64,000 nt of DNA, taken from contig MJCC01000001.1 of the NCBI GenBank assembly GCA_001766655.1, positions 812,614 through 876,613 on the forward strand. The letters are read 5' to 3'. Below are positions 50,655 through 61,940 of this stretch, in pieces; position 1 is the stretch's first letter; each line of letters starts with the position of its first letter. This stretch comes from Phytomonas francai (Eukaryota > Euglenozoa > Kinetoplastea > Trypanosomatida > Trypanosomatidae). Below the pieces are notes generated by a model that saw only the letters and a program-made list of their open reading frames with translations, did no database searches and was not told where the DNA came from. The position numbers and the translations under genes were made by a program.

Positions 50655-52562
50655 TTAAGAATTGATGCTGCTGCCAATGAGACTTTTTTGCTCATTGCTG
50701 CTGCTCTCACCACCCTCATTCGCGTCCTCGCCGCTTTCGTTTTCCTCATCGTCGGGTGGCAACTGCACATGCCAGCCGCTGAGTTTGCGCAGGAGCGGGA
50801 TAACCTCGTTATTCATAAAAAGGTTGAGCCTGTCATTGAAGAGATTTGTGATGTGGTGGAACGAGGACTCGCTCAGCCAACCGCGACGGTTTGGACGCCT
50901 CTCTAGAGGCATGTTCTCTTCACTCATGCTGTGCAGCGCAATTTCCCGAATAGCCGCGTCGTCCATGACATCGATGAGTTGAAACGGCTTCCAGAGCACA
51001 CCGCTGGAGACAACCCAACACAACTGCTCCACCAAGGTTGACTTGATGACCTCCTTCTCCTGCTTCTTATACTCAGTGATCCGGTCGTGATAGGCGTCCC
51101 GCAACTGTCCGATGACTTGCTGGATGTGAAGCGAGCGTGACAGATCCCGCAACTGAATTCCTATTTCGGAGCGGCGCAGGTAACGGAGCGTGAGACGTTG
51201 ATAAATAACACTCCTCGCGGAGGCATAGGGATTGTACCCCAGCCGCACCCGAAGACGGTGGAAGGGACCGGTGGTGATGTTGTAGGTTAGCGCAAGGATA
51301 ACTTGCTTGTTAAAGTACGGACGTGGACACCGACCGGTTTTCAGGATGGCTTCCATCAAATCCTTAATCATCCACGCGGGTCGATGCTGGAGTATTGTCG
51401 CAATCACCCGCACTTCGGCAGGGTCCTCTGTGGCCAACCCCGTTGGTGAGCAGCCGATTTCCGAGAGATATTGTCTCTGCGCAGGCGATTGCTCTGGCGG
51501 TAGGTTCGGGTCATCGGGTTGTACAACCACATTGAGTGCCATAGCAAAGTTCCTCGACGTGCCTTCAAAAATAGTTTCTTCCACGTTCTCCCCGTCGCGC
51601 AGTTGCGTTTTGTCCAAATCCGTCAAGACGGTGCGATTGATTTGTTGTCCCATAAGGTATGCCACATCTGGACGTCCCTTGACTCCGAGGTAGCGCGCGG
51701 GCGGGAATAGGTCGCCACTGCACAGCATGGGAGCCTTTTTTTGCTGTTCTGGTGTAAAAAGGGAAAAGGTGAAGTCCGCAGGGCGCGGCAGGATCACTTC
51801 CCGTGAGACCACACCCACAACCTCGGCACGGGAACGGCAATTCCCACGATTTGGTAGTGCCACCGCACCACCATCCTCAGCGTCGCCATCGTCACTACCT
51901 GACCACGGCAACTCCTCCTCGCGCTCGATTTCGCCTGTTGTAGCGTTCCGATACCGTCGAATACGTTTTTGTCGTGTGAGACGCACGAGTAAATCGTTGC
52001 GGTAGTACCCCTGTAACAACAGCTGCGGCTCGAGCGAAGGAAACACCTCCAGAGGATGAAAGTGCAGATAAGGAGCGCCAGAATCACCGCCCTTTTTGTC
52101 TGCCGCTTCGCTGAGCCCAGGGATACCCGCGGAACTTCCCCAGTTGGTGCTTCGCCATCCACTAAAAACAGGCTCGCTCTTGTACTCGTTCGGGTCCTCT
52201 ATCTTCAGGTGTATGCCTTGCACGGACGCTTCGTTATGACTATTCGTTTCCTCCACATGTTCCGTTCCGAAGCTTTCAGCGTGAGCTTGCACAGGAGCCG
52301 CGTTTCTTTGATTAGCCTCCACTTCAGCTTTTTGGCTGCTGTGATTATTGCTGTTGCTTTTACTGGCATGTGTGGGGGTTGATGTTGACAGCGTGCAATC
52401 CAGACATGGTCCTAGAAACGAAGGAGGAATGAACGCCTCCACCTCACGCCGGTTCTCCGTGAGCACCACCGGCGAGGTGCAGTGTGGTATACAAAAAGGA
52501 AGTTCGATCGAAATAAATGAACGGTATGATGGCTCTGAGATTGTGTCTGTCACGGTCGCCAT
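50655..52562 (-). CDS. GTF3C5: TFIIIC subunit of the tau95/GTF3C5 family
   Basis: I take the ATG at 52562 (MATVTDTISEPSYRSFISIE); the open frame upstream begins only with TTG. The 635-residue product matches GTF3C5 in order. A beta-barrel part has NDLLVRLTRQKRIRR, and then come FPPARYLGVKGRPDVAYL (like PPPIFSRLDAPVDYFY) and ILQHRPAWMIKDLMEAI. KQVILALTYNITTGPFHRLR, with RVRLGYNPYASARSVIYQ, follows and matches YYMITGPWRSLWIRFGYDP of the human protein. The C-terminus is acidic. In yeast and human this subunit binds the A box of tRNA genes. A long Ser/Asn/Glu-rich insert sits at about 70-150. It converges on two tRNA genes. Confidence 0.75.
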   Translation of the reverse strand: MATVTDTISEPSYRSFISIELPFCIPHCTSPVVLTENRREVEAFIPPSFLGPCLDCTLSTSTPTHASKSNSNNHSSQKAEVEANQRNAAPVQAHAESFGTEHVEETNSHNEASVQGIHLKIEDPNEYKSEPVFSGWRSTNWGSSAGIPGLSEAADKKGGDSGAPYLHFHPLEVFPSLEPQLLLQGYYRNDLLVRLTRQKRIRRYRNATTGEIEREEELPWSGSDDGDAEDGGAVALPNRGNCRSRAEVVGVVSREVILPRPADFTFSLFTPEQQKKAPMLCSGDLFPPARYLGVKGRPDVAYLMGQQINRTVLTDLDKTQLRDGENVEETIFEGTSRNFAMALNVVVQPDDPNLPPEQSPAQRQYLSEIGCSPTGLATEDPAEVRVIATILQHRPAWMIKDLMEAILKTGRCPRPYFNKQVILALTYNITTGPFHRLRVRLGYNPYASARSVIYQRLTLRYLRRSEIGIQLRDLSRSLHIQQVIGQLRDAYHDRITEYKKQEKEVIKSTLVEQLCWVVSSGVLWKPFQLIDVMDDAAIREIALHSMSEENMPLERRPNRRGWLSESSFHHITNLFNDRLNLFMNNEVIPLLRKLSGWHVQLPPDDEENESGEDANEGGESSSNEQKSLIGSSINS

Positions 52563-53123
52563 AGGGGAAAACGAGCCAGCCGGAATATGGACTCTCAAAG
52601 GGGTTATCAATGAGCGGACCCCCAATAGCTTTGCTTTCTGTGTTCTTACTGCAACTCTGTGATTGTGTTTCGCTGTTCCTTTTCATTTTATTTTCCAGAC
52701 ATTTGATTAGACAACACGTATAAATTAGATGAGAAAATAAAAAGGTAAAACCATAGTGTCTCTTCGCATCCCCACAATCTAATGTGTGCGTGTCTCTCCC
52801 TGTGTATATACTTAGACTCAGCCATTGCTAAGTATCTGTATATCCCTCTTATTCTGATATGCATACATCAATTTACTTTCTCTTAAAACTAATCTAAATT
52901 GGTAATATACACGGTATTTTACTTAATTTTACATCTCACTACCAAATAAACTACGACGTCAAACGTATTGAAATAAAATGAAAAGCACACAGACAAAGAG
53001 CACGCGCTTTTTCCCTTAATTTTTGGAAGATTATCCCGATGTAAATAGTGTTCGCCTTTATCCACATCGATGGCAAAGCGATAGCAAATATTTCAGCTTC
53101 TGCAAGCTACTGGCGGAAGGGCG
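52563..53123. other. Intergenic spacer
   Basis: AT-rich beyond about 52,690. No supported gene. It includes the leader of the TFIIIC gene and the 3' UTR of the IQ protein. Confidence 0.5.
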
Positions 53124-56100
53124 TTAAGGGGTTGCCGCAGTCTTTCTTTCCACAGGGGGATCCGGATGTGGAAACGCGTTGGCACGGCAAAAGGCCCGCC
53201 TGCTCGTTTTCCCCGCTTGAAGTCGCTGTAAATGCGCCCGAAAGGCTCTCTGGATCGTCCCAGCGGCCTCTTCATAGGAACGCTTAGACTTCTCCAACGC
53301 ACGCTGTGCGCGGCGGGCCCGAACGCGACGCCGTGCCCGTGTCATTCTCCAGACCGACTGGATCGTTGTCGCGGCCATGTCCAGCGCGTCCTCCACGAGG
53401 ATCCGCGCGCAGCGCTCTTCCCAGAGCCGCTCGTGTGCCTTCCCCCAGGCGCGTCGGACGAGCCAGGCGCGGATGTGGCTCTGGAGAAGGCGGGCCGCGG
53501 CATCGCGTTGGGCGGCCTCCCGCGCGAGGGCCCGTCGGCGACCCGCCCGCCAGCGGCGCTGGATCGTAGCTGCGGCCGCGTGCAGGACTTCCCACGCCCG
53601 CCCGCTTCTCGCCCGGCGGTGAGTGCGGTACGCCCGCTGGATGATCACGGCCGCATGGTGGGAGGGGTGGGGGGCGGGGGCTCCCCCCGCGATCTCACCG
53701 CCCTCGAGCGGCCGCGGCGCCCGTCGCGAGAAGAGGCTCCGCACCAACGCGCTCGGATCAGACGCCAGGCAGGCGGACTCCTCGTCGCTTTCGTCGCACT
53801 CTCCCCTTTTGGGGTGGTTCTCCGGGGCTCCGACAGGTGCGGTGGTCACCGACGGTTGCTGCCGCTGCTTTATTACAAGCCCCTGGTTCAAAATGCGATG
53901 CTTGGTTTCCTGCTCCGATACGACTCCACGAAGTGCTGTCTGCATGCTAAGTACCGCATTGAGGACGTCTACGACAGCTCCAGGACAGGGAGTTCGGCTC
54001 AAAGAGGAGGAGGAGCAACAGCGCTGAGGTGTATCGTTGTTCTGTGGTTCCAACACCGCCGAGGACGCTTCGCTTTTGTCGGAAGGACAGACTTCTGGAT
54101 CTTCTTTATCTTCCTCTACATATTCTTCTATATTATTTTCCCTAATTTCAGGATCTAAAGAAAGACCCTGGGGCCATAGTGGAGGGGGCAAGTGGCGAGG
54201 CGGAACCGCCGGGGCCTCCTCGTGCCATATGCTCAAATCTGAAGCAATGCGATTTGCCAATACGCACCGCCACCAGCGTTGGATCGTTACGACCTTTCTC
54301 AACCGCAGCGCTTGTTTCACCCGTAAGACAGCCGCGCGCTCGGCGGCGATCATCTTACGCCAGAAGCACTGAATCCGAATGGCAGCCTCGTTGAGCCGCT
54401 GGCGCCGCCTGCTCCGCAATTTCATTTCTCGCCTGAGCGAGAGACGGAAGCGGCGACGCCGCCATGTCTGCTGGAGGCGCGTGGCCGCGTCGGCCTGTCG
54501 CTTCTGTTCAACGTAGACGTCCTTCATCACTCGCCGGGTTACGTGCCCACGCCACACGGCCTGGATCATGGTCGCAGCCTCGTGTTTACGTAGGCGGAGG
54601 ATTGCCTTGCGTTGCTGAGCACAGTAGTAGATAACCATATCCTTCATCACACGACACCTGCGCATCCCACGGTACGCTTGCTGAATCACCCGGACTGCAT
54701 TTTGCTGTCGCCGGAGTTCCTGTTCGCCACGCAGCCGCAAGAGTTCTTTCTTCGCAACGTAGATGTGGTAATTTCGGGCGATGAGGGAGACCGCAAGGAT
54801 CTCCCTCCGCCGCTGTTCAACCTTCATATGCGCCAATGCACACCGCCACGCACGCTGCAAGACGCGCGCGGCTGCAGTCCGTATAGCCAGCTCCATCTCC
54901 TTTCGAATAATGGAGGCGTAAAGTTCCTTTTCACGGGCCATCTTTTTCCGGGCGATGTACCCCTGTGCTACGCGTTGCCAGGTATTAGCGACAGTGTCAT
55001 GGATTAAATAGGTTCTCTGCATACTCGCCACCAGCAACTCGCTCTGCCGTGCTTTACCAAAGGCCTGAAGAATGACAATAGACTCCGCGCGAAGCCGCTC
55101 CAGGCGCTGCTTGCGCAGCACCTCCGCGTGGTACTCCGCAAACTCGCGTGCTTTTCTTTCCTCCCAACAGGTTCGAAGCCACGCTTGAATTTTGCGCGCG
55201 GCGCGTTCCTGGCGGTGTGCGTCGCGGATGTCAATATACTCTCTTCGGACCCGACACATGCGGTACCACCGTTGGATCACCCCCGCACGACGGTCCAGGC
55301 GGGACTTTTCGGCCTGTAGCCGCTCAAGTCGGATGACAGCGACACGACGGCGCCAGAGGCACTGTATGCGGGTTGCCGCCTTGTTCAGCCGGCGCTGATG
55401 AGTCTCATATAGAAGCTGCAAACACCGGGAGCGGCAGTACAGAGCAGAAAGGAGCGCACGACAGGCGGCTTGGATGACGGTGAGTCGACGCTGGCTGATC
55501 GCAGACCGCTGGAACTGATCTCGGCAATACCCTCGGTAGTAGTGAAACCACGCGCGCGTCATAATGCCTCGAAAAAGAGCCTGGATGCGGACCGCCGCGT
55601 TGTGGCGGCGTTGAAGCAGCGCACGCGCCTCCTCCTCTGCCCTTCGCGTGCGATAATAGGAAAAGGCACGCCAAATGCAAAGGGCGGCGGTTTTTCTCCG
55701 GAACTGACGAATTTCGTCCTCTCGCCGATTGGCCTCCGCGATAGCGGCACGTGAGACTTCACAGCGTCGGATGTAGTCTCGGTAGCCCCGCTGGATCACC
55801 CGCGCTGCCATAAAATAACGCCGCCTCAGTGCAGGAATTGCTTGCTTGATCGCGAGTCGACGTAGAAAAATTCGGGCTCGTGCCTGAATGATCTTGCAGG
55901 CGATCGTCTCACGCTTCTCTCGCTCTGCTCGCAATCGAGCCTGTTCTTCGGCCAGGATACGGTACCGCTTGCGTTGCTTCACCAAAAACACCCGCACCAC
56001 CTTCTGGAGGCTCAGAACAGCTTTGAACACGGTTCGCAACCACACCCGAGCCATTACGCCCCGCCACACCCGTTGAATCTGCACGGCCGCCATGGAGCAG

Positions 56101-58270
56101 CGCTGTAGCTCCTCCACCTTTATCTTGTTCACCATTTCTTCGTAGAGGTCCTCGGATAGTTTTGTGTCGTATTCGTTCTTCTCGCGAACCTGGCGCCTTT
56201 GCGCGTCTCGGCGGATCTTTTCCTGCAGCCGCCTCGCGCGCGTCGCCTGCGCGCGCTCCATCTCGCGCCTCGACGCGCCGGCGACCCCACGCGGGGCGGC
56301 CTGCGCGAGCCCGAGCCTGAGCTCGCTCCCCGCGGCGAGGGGGAGGGGCGGCTCCTGCGCCGGCGGCAGGCTCCCGANNNNNNNNNNNNNNNNNNNNNNN
56401 NNNNNNNNNNNNNNNNNNNNNNNNNNNNNNNNNNNNNNNNNNNNNNNNNNNNNNNNNNNNNNNNNNNNNNNNNNNNNNNNNNNNNNNNNNNNNNNNNNNN
56501 NNNNNNNNNNNNNNNNNNNNNNNNNNNNNNNNNNNNNNNNNNNNNNNNNNNNNNNNNNNNNNNNNNNNNNNNNNNNNNNNNNNNNNNNNNNNNNNNNNNN
56601 NNNNNNNNNNNNNNNNNNNNNNNNNNNNNNNNNNNNNNNNNNNNNNNNNNNNNNNNNNNNNNNNNNNNNNNNNNNNNNNNNNGGTCCTGCCGCGGGCTCG
56701 CCACGCGGGAGGGCGGCCGCGGCAGGGACCGCTTCGGCTGCGGGGTCGCCGCGGGTGGGGCTTCCACCCCGCGCCCCTGCGACCCCGGGCTGGATGGACT
56801 TCTTGACCCCTCGGGGGTGGCCCGGATGGCACCACCAGCGGCGTCTTTTAACGCCAGCAACGTCTTGGGCGCGTCGGTGGTGCCCCTGGCATCACTGTGT
56901 GTAGTATCGCTGGTGGTGTTCACGCTTGTCCCTGCAGCTTCCACGGTACGATGCGAGTGAAGCCTGGTGGTGATTTTTGAAAATGAGTTCCTACCGCTCT
57001 TCAGCCCTTTCAGTGCGGCGTCGACAGTCTGGTGATTCTGGTTAATAAGGCCGTAGCGTTTGCACAGTTCGTAGGCTTCTGCATCGGCAAGCGTCGCGGA
57101 TGCAGCGTCGCCAGGCTCGCCGCGACGGCGTAGCGACACGCCCAGATTATGAAGTGCGGTGATCTTGAGAACCGCTGTTATTCGCATCTCTGCTAATATG
57201 CCAGCGTCGAATGGGGGTGGTGGGGGGTCCCCGCTCGCGACTTTGGAATGGGGTACATCGTACAGCTCCACTGGATACGACCTCAACGCTTGTACCGCAC
57301 GTTCACAGGCGAGTACCGCCTGGGTATACCGCCCCAGGATGTGTAGAACAGTACAGGCGTTCAAGCATGTCGAGGCAACCGCAGTTCGGTAGGAAAGCAT
57401 CTGCAGGTCTGACAGCGAGGAGGCCGTGTGTGAAGATAACAGGCTGAGTTGCAGGTGAAGTGTGCGATTGAAGTACTTGAGGGAGGCCTCCAGCTGGCCA
57501 CGCTGGCGTTCCAGGCACCCCAGGTTGTTAAAAGTGGCGGCGCGCAGTCGGATTCGCTCATCCGCATTATTTTCTGTGAAAAAGTTTGGCGGGGATACAA
57601 GGGTGTTGTCATTTTGCCTGTACTTTTTACCCCGTTTCTCCACCGCGTGTGCTGCAACCTCTGTGGCTTTAGTCTTTTTTATTTGGCTCAGACTGTTATG
57701 TAATTCCTCACCGAAAGGTGAAATACGGGTGATGCTTTCCATTTCAGAGTTTGTAGATGTCGAAGACTCGGGATCGTCACCAGACTCTTTCAACTCGGCT
57801 TCGCGTATCTCAGCCTCATTCTCAGATGTCAAGAAGAGTGCCTTTCGCAAGAAAAAAAGTGCACTGCTGTAACGGTACCCCTGAAACTCAGCCACAGCGT
57901 AGCGATTGCAGCGAAGTGCAACCGCAGTGGCGTGTTGGCTGAGCGTCGTGGGTAGTCTAGCCATTGCCACCTTTCTAGTGTAAGGAGTGGCTGTGAGCCC
58001 TTCCTGGACGCCGGCATTCTCATAAGCCTTTCGAAGCATCAAGGCAGTCTCGTCGCTCTTTACGCTTTCCGCAAGGTTCCCCTGCGCCTCGAACTTCTCC
58101 GCGGCATTCACGAGAAAACAAATAGACTCCAGGGTGTCAAAGTCGTTTTCAGAACCCTGTGTCCTGATGTGCTCCAGTGTGTTATTCAGGATGCTGCAGC
58201 TCTCAGTTGTAGAATTTGAGATCCCGGGATCGATGTGAGGTTGTGGGGCTCGAAGCGGCCGCACAGACAT
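53124..58270 (-). CDS. Long TPR plus multi-IQ protein, interrupted by an assembly gap
   Basis: I read one gene. From the ATG at 58270 (MSVRPLRAP) about 529 residues form TPR-like helical pairs, for example AATFNNLGCLERQRGQLEA and ALHNLGVSLRRRGEPGDA, then a Pro/Ser-rich segment up to the gap. Beyond the gap about 1,080 residues contain more than 20 IQ motifs (such as VQIQRVWRGVMAR, TMIQAVWRGHVTRR, GTIQRAFRAHLQRL), expected to bind calmodulin or light chains. The two sides are in different frames relative to the 305 Ns, so either the gap size is wrong or there are two genes. GC-rich coding-like DNA on both edges favours one. The IQ part also has an ATG at 56261. A cytoskeletal or flagellar role is plausible. 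Confidence 0.6.
56378..56682. other. Assembly gap (305 N)
   Basis: A run of N between GC-rich, proline-rich coding-like sequences. The true length is not given by the sequence. A length differing from 305 by one or two bases (plus multiples of three) would join the two frames. Confidence 1.
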
Positions 58271-58636
58271 CGGTTTATAGGATGCTATATAAATAAAATA
58301 ATAAATATAAAGGTGGGGGAAGTTCTGATGCACACTATAAAGCGGTATTAATTCGGTAGGATTCGTGCTCGTCCTTTTCCCTTTCTACCCACAATATGAA
58401 ACCGGGAAAAAAAGGAAAAGTGTGAGAATAGGTCTCCAAACACAGATGCGGTTCTTGATTCCTTAGCTGCAAATAGATTATACTTATGAATCTTTAAGCA
58501 AGCGGCAAAGATATTTTAACCGATGACTCCACAAACACATCGGATTTAATCACGAACAGCTGCTCTTGCTGTACGCATTTTTCGAATTAACATTGAAACT
58601 TTACAGTGAACTCACCGTATGTGGGATTCGTCTATT
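58271..58636. other. Intergenic spacer
   Basis: AT-rich. A T-rich run and TATAG just before 58,270 on minus may be the acceptor of the TPR-IQ gene. No gene seen. Confidence 0.5.
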
Positions 58637-60418
58637 TTACTTACGTAGAAGCGCCATTTCATCGTCGCTGCTCTCGTCATTATCCTTGACTTCTGCTTTC
58701 TCCTCTTTCGCTGCGTCTATCTTCTCATTTCTTGGCTTTCGCATGAGATATAGCATCTCTTCATCCTCGTCCTGATCTTCTTCTTTATTTGTGGCAGGGT
58801 CCTCTCCTAGCGTTCTACCGTCATGTGGGGTGTGACCGTGTACACCGAAAAGGCCCTCGAAATGCCGCGCCGCCGCGACGGTGTCGGTATCCTTTACCAC
58901 CGCCTCGAAAGCTTCCTCACGCGACGCGCTAATGACATCCCACAGAAACCAGTACTTGCTATGGCCCACCCCCATAATGGCTGCCGCCGTGCATGCTTCG
59001 GAATCTTCGCCCTCTTTGGTACCCCCTGCGGGGGCACGGTAAGGCCGACAGTGCGCGTAGAGGGGCACACCGGCGTCGAGAGTGTGCACACAGAGCCCCG
59101 TATCCATATCCCAGAGCCGCAGCGTGTGATCGAGCGAGGTTGATACCAACGCCAAAGGGAGCAGGGGGCTTGCACCTTTTGAGCCTGTTCCTGCACTACC
59201 GCGATGATGCGGATTCGCGTAGAATGCGATGGAGCTGACGACATCCTCGTGGCCGAGGAGGGCAAAGGGCGCGGCACTGCTGGGGTTGGGAACGCTTCCT
59301 TTTCGCGCAGCCGACGCCTGTTGCTCACGGTAGAGCATCCGCGCATCCCAAAGGTGGATGACCGCGTCGGCGCCGCCCGAGGCGAGGCGGGTGCCACAGG
59401 GAGACCAGGCTACGCAGGTCGCGCGCGCGAGGTGCCCGCCGTAGCGTCCGGCCGCCGTGAAGGCGTGGCGGCCTGTGCGCGTGTCCCAGGCCACGACCCG
59501 CCCGCCGCGGTCCGCCGTGGCCAGGAGCGCGCCGTCAGGGTGGAAGGCCACCCCCAGCACCCCCCCGCCCCCCTCGTAGCCGTCCTGGACCTCCAGCAGC
59601 TGACCCCACTGCTGGACGTCCCAGAGCCGCAGCGTCGCGTCGTCCCCGGCGCTCGCGAGCAGGGCCCCGCTGGGGTCGACTGCGAGGCGGTTGATGCCCG
59701 CGACGTGCGCGTCCCCCTCGCCGGCGCCAACGCTCGGCGTGACCCTCACAAGGGAGAGTCCGCTCCCCGCCCCTTTCCCCTTTCCCTTTCCCTCCTCTTC
59801 CTCTTCCTCTTCCTCCGCCGCCGCGGCGGGGCCGCCGCGGATGCGCCAGGCGCTCGCCACGCGATCGAACATCGTGGCGGAGAAGACCAGCGGCGCCGTC
59901 GGGTGCGCCTCGAGCGCGCGCACGCGCGCCCACTGCCGTCCCGCGCACCCCACCGCGCTCGCGAGCGGGCGGCACGCGTCGATGTCCCAGAGCGTCAGGA
60001 GGCCGTCGACGGCGCCCGTGAGCCCCAGCGCGGGGCCGCCGGCCGGGGCGACCGGGACGGCGCAGCACGTCGTGAGCGGCAGGCACAGCGCGCCGACGAC
60101 GCCGTCCGCCGCGGGGCCCACCCTCAGGTTTCGCACGGACTTCGCCAGGCGGAGCCGGCGAACGACGTCGCGAAGCCCCACCGCGTGCGCGGACTGGATC
60201 GCCGTCAGGGGGGTGGTGGAAAAAATGGCCTTTAGAGCCTCGATGCGTTGCCGCGCGCGCTGCGTGGTAAACGGAAGAAGCTGGTCCACGCGGATCTGGA
60301 TAAGGGCGGGCGACGCGCGCGAAAATACCTCGCGCGTACGGGCGGGTAAAAGTGCGCCAGAGGTCACAGATGCGGAGGACGCAGTCGTTTGCACACCGGA
60401 TGCTTTGCTTGCATCCAT
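58637..60418 (-). CDS. WD40 protein, Prp4-like candidate
   Basis: The start is the ATG at 60418 (MDASKASGVQ); the frame upstream begins only with TTG. The 593-residue protein has an N-terminal helical part (QRARQRIEALKAIFSTTP near 55-72) and at least six WD repeats, such as AVDPSGALLASAGDDATLRLWD, broken by Glu/Gly-rich inserts. The end is acidic and Lys/Glu-rich. The run of repeats with FHPDGALLATADRGGRVVAWDTRTG and SCGTRLASGGADAVIHLWD-type blades resembles Prp4 of the U4/U6 snRNP. Without the N-terminal Prp4 signature this remains a candidate. The alternative is another splicing or ribosome-assembly WD40 protein. Confidence 0.65.
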   Translation of the reverse strand: MDASKASGVQTTASSASVTSGALLPARTREVFSRASPALIQIRVDQLLPFTTQRARQRIEALKAIFSTTPLTAIQSAHAVGLRDVVRRLRLAKSVRNLRVGPAADGVVGALCLPLTTCCAVPVAPAGGPALGLTGAVDGLLTLWDIDACRPLASAVGCAGRQWARVRALEAHPTAPLVFSATMFDRVASAWRIRGGPAAAAEEEEEEEEGKGKGKGAGSGLSLVRVTPSVGAGEGDAHVAGINRLAVDPSGALLASAGDDATLRLWDVQQWGQLLEVQDGYEGGGGVLGVAFHPDGALLATADRGGRVVAWDTRTGRHAFTAAGRYGGHLARATCVAWSPCGTRLASGGADAVIHLWDARMLYREQQASAARKGSVPNPSSAAPFALLGHEDVVSSIAFYANPHHRGSAGTGSKGASPLLPLALVSTSLDHTLRLWDMDTGLCVHTLDAGVPLYAHCRPYRAPAGGTKEGEDSEACTAAAIMGVGHSKYWFLWDVISASREEAFEAVVKDTDTVAAARHFEGLFGVHGHTPHDGRTLGEDPATNKEEDQDEDEEMLYLMRKPRNEKIDAAKEEKAEVKDNDESSDDEMALLRK

Positions 60419-60520
60419 TTGCACCAAATCAGCTTTTGAGCCCTATTCAAGCGATTTGAGTTGTAGATGAGGACTTGGACCACTTTGTAATGTGTAGGGA
60501 TTAACACTTTTTGATTTTAT

Positions 60521-60841
60521 TTATCTGCTTGGGTGTGATGTAGGACCTTTGCCACGATTAGAGTTGCCCAACAAACACTCACGCGTTACTTGCCCTCTCC
60601 ATGCACGTAAGGAAATGTGAATTCTGAGGGATAGGATTTCCACTGTGCACACCGTTAAGAAAGATGATAATATCAATATACAAAAGAACAAAAGTTGAAG
60701 TTTAAAAAAGGCTACACCATTTGAATTCGAGAAAAGAACGAGTTCATCAAAAGATGAAATCTTAAGACAGCATCCTATAAGGAGAAAATCCAAAGGAAAT
60801 AAGATAAGGGCGTACCAGTTATGATCTTCCCTCCTTCCCAT
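60521..60841 (-). CDS. Possible small membrane protein
   Basis: From the ATG at 60841 a 106-residue frame shows two hydrophobic segments (about 9-22 and 46-66) and a basic C-terminal third. It follows the preceding stop by only 39 bases, very short for spliced-leader acceptance, and T-rich DNA favours hydrophobic frames by chance. I list it as possible only. Confidence 0.3.
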   Translation of the reverse strand: MGRREDHNWYALILFPLDFLLIGCCLKISSFDELVLFSNSNGVAFFKLQLLFFCILILSSFLTVCTVEILSLRIHISLRAWRGQVTRECLLGNSNRGKGPTSHPSR

Positions 60842-60879
60842 TTTTTGTAATTTTTTAACTCGTAACAAAATTCAACTCC

Positions 60880-61626
60880 TCACAATGGCATGTAGCCCAT
60901 ACTAGCGTAGTCTTTCTCTGTGTTTTCAATATCTGCCATCGAACTGGAATCATAGTCGCTTTGCCAGTAATTTTCTTCCAATAGAGGCTTTTCTGAGGAA
61001 AGCGGACACGGTTTCTGCTTCACATCTTGTGTTGAGCGTAGGGATGGATTTTCCTTCTCGATCTGACATGCAGCATCTACTATACTTGCCGGGCTGTCCA
61101 GCACAGATTCCACCAAGGTTAGCATCGCAGCATCACGTTCCTTGAAAATATCCCAGGGTATTTGTGGTTCCCCTACTTTGTCCACAGCATCATCGTTGTT
61201 TAAACCTTCCTCATCTTCCTTTAAACTTTCCTCTCTTGAGCTCCCCTTTACAGTCTTCTGCTCTTGTTGGGAGAGCAATAGAAGGTCTTTCAAAGTCGCT
61301 ACTTGCCGCATGATATTGTCATAGGCTTCTTGAATTGCCTTAATGCGGGTTCCTAGATCCTCTAGTGGTATGTTCGCCTCACAGGGTTGCATAGTAGCGC
61401 GTTCAGTGCTCTTACCAGAAGTTTCGCAGCTCCCAAACGTGATATCAAGATGATTGAACCACCCTAAATATTCACCGATAGCGATATTGATGCTTTCCTT
61501 CAGTATCTCTTTCTCCAGTGCATGGTCGTTAAGGTTTTTAAGAAGATCTAGATGCAGGGGAATACGCAGAGAGCCATGGACATTGACAGTTACGTAGGAA
61601 GCTTCATCTGTGTTTGTGTCCATCAT
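60880..61626 (-). CDS. Acidic protein of unknown function
   Basis: The 248-residue frame starts with two ATG codons. Residues 20-55 are helical and hydrophobic (PLHLDLLKNLNDHALEKEIL). Residues 90-135 may form a coiled coil (RIKAIQEAYDNIMRQVATL). The C-terminal half is acidic and Ser-rich with no visible fold. A small helical-bundle protein or complex subunit is possible. I recognise no family. The direction agrees with the cluster, and it may be the first gene of this minus cluster unless more lie beyond the window. Confidence 0.65.
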   Translation of the reverse strand: MMDTNTDEASYVTVNVHGSLRIPLHLDLLKNLNDHALEKEILKESINIAIGEYLGWFNHLDITFGSCETSGKSTERATMQPCEANIPLEDLGTRIKAIQEAYDNIMRQVATLKDLLLLSQQEQKTVKGSSREESLKEDEEGLNNDDAVDKVGEPQIPWDIFKERDAAMLTLVESVLDSPASIVDAACQIEKENPSLRSTQDVKQKPCPLSSEKPLLEENYWQSDYDSSSMADIENTEKDYASMGYMPL

Positions 61627-61940
61627 ATATATATTGGTAGCTATTGGATAACTATTTCGTTTGTTTAAAAATGCGTAGGAGGAACGAAGCCACGAGGTTG
61701 AAACAATTATCTCTCTTTCTTTCGATATGTTTAGTAATTAGGGAAGCTTTGCAAAGAGTTGCGAGACAGAGGGAATGGAGTGTAGGGAAAAAAGAAATCG
61801 GATCTAAAAATACGAAATGTATGAGTAACACAATTCAAAATTATTCTTGATCCACAAATCAGAGCACTCGAAATTGAGGCAATGACGCGTTCTCACGTGT
61901 TCAAATAGGTTAGATGGTCAACTGAGTACTTTCCTCAAGG

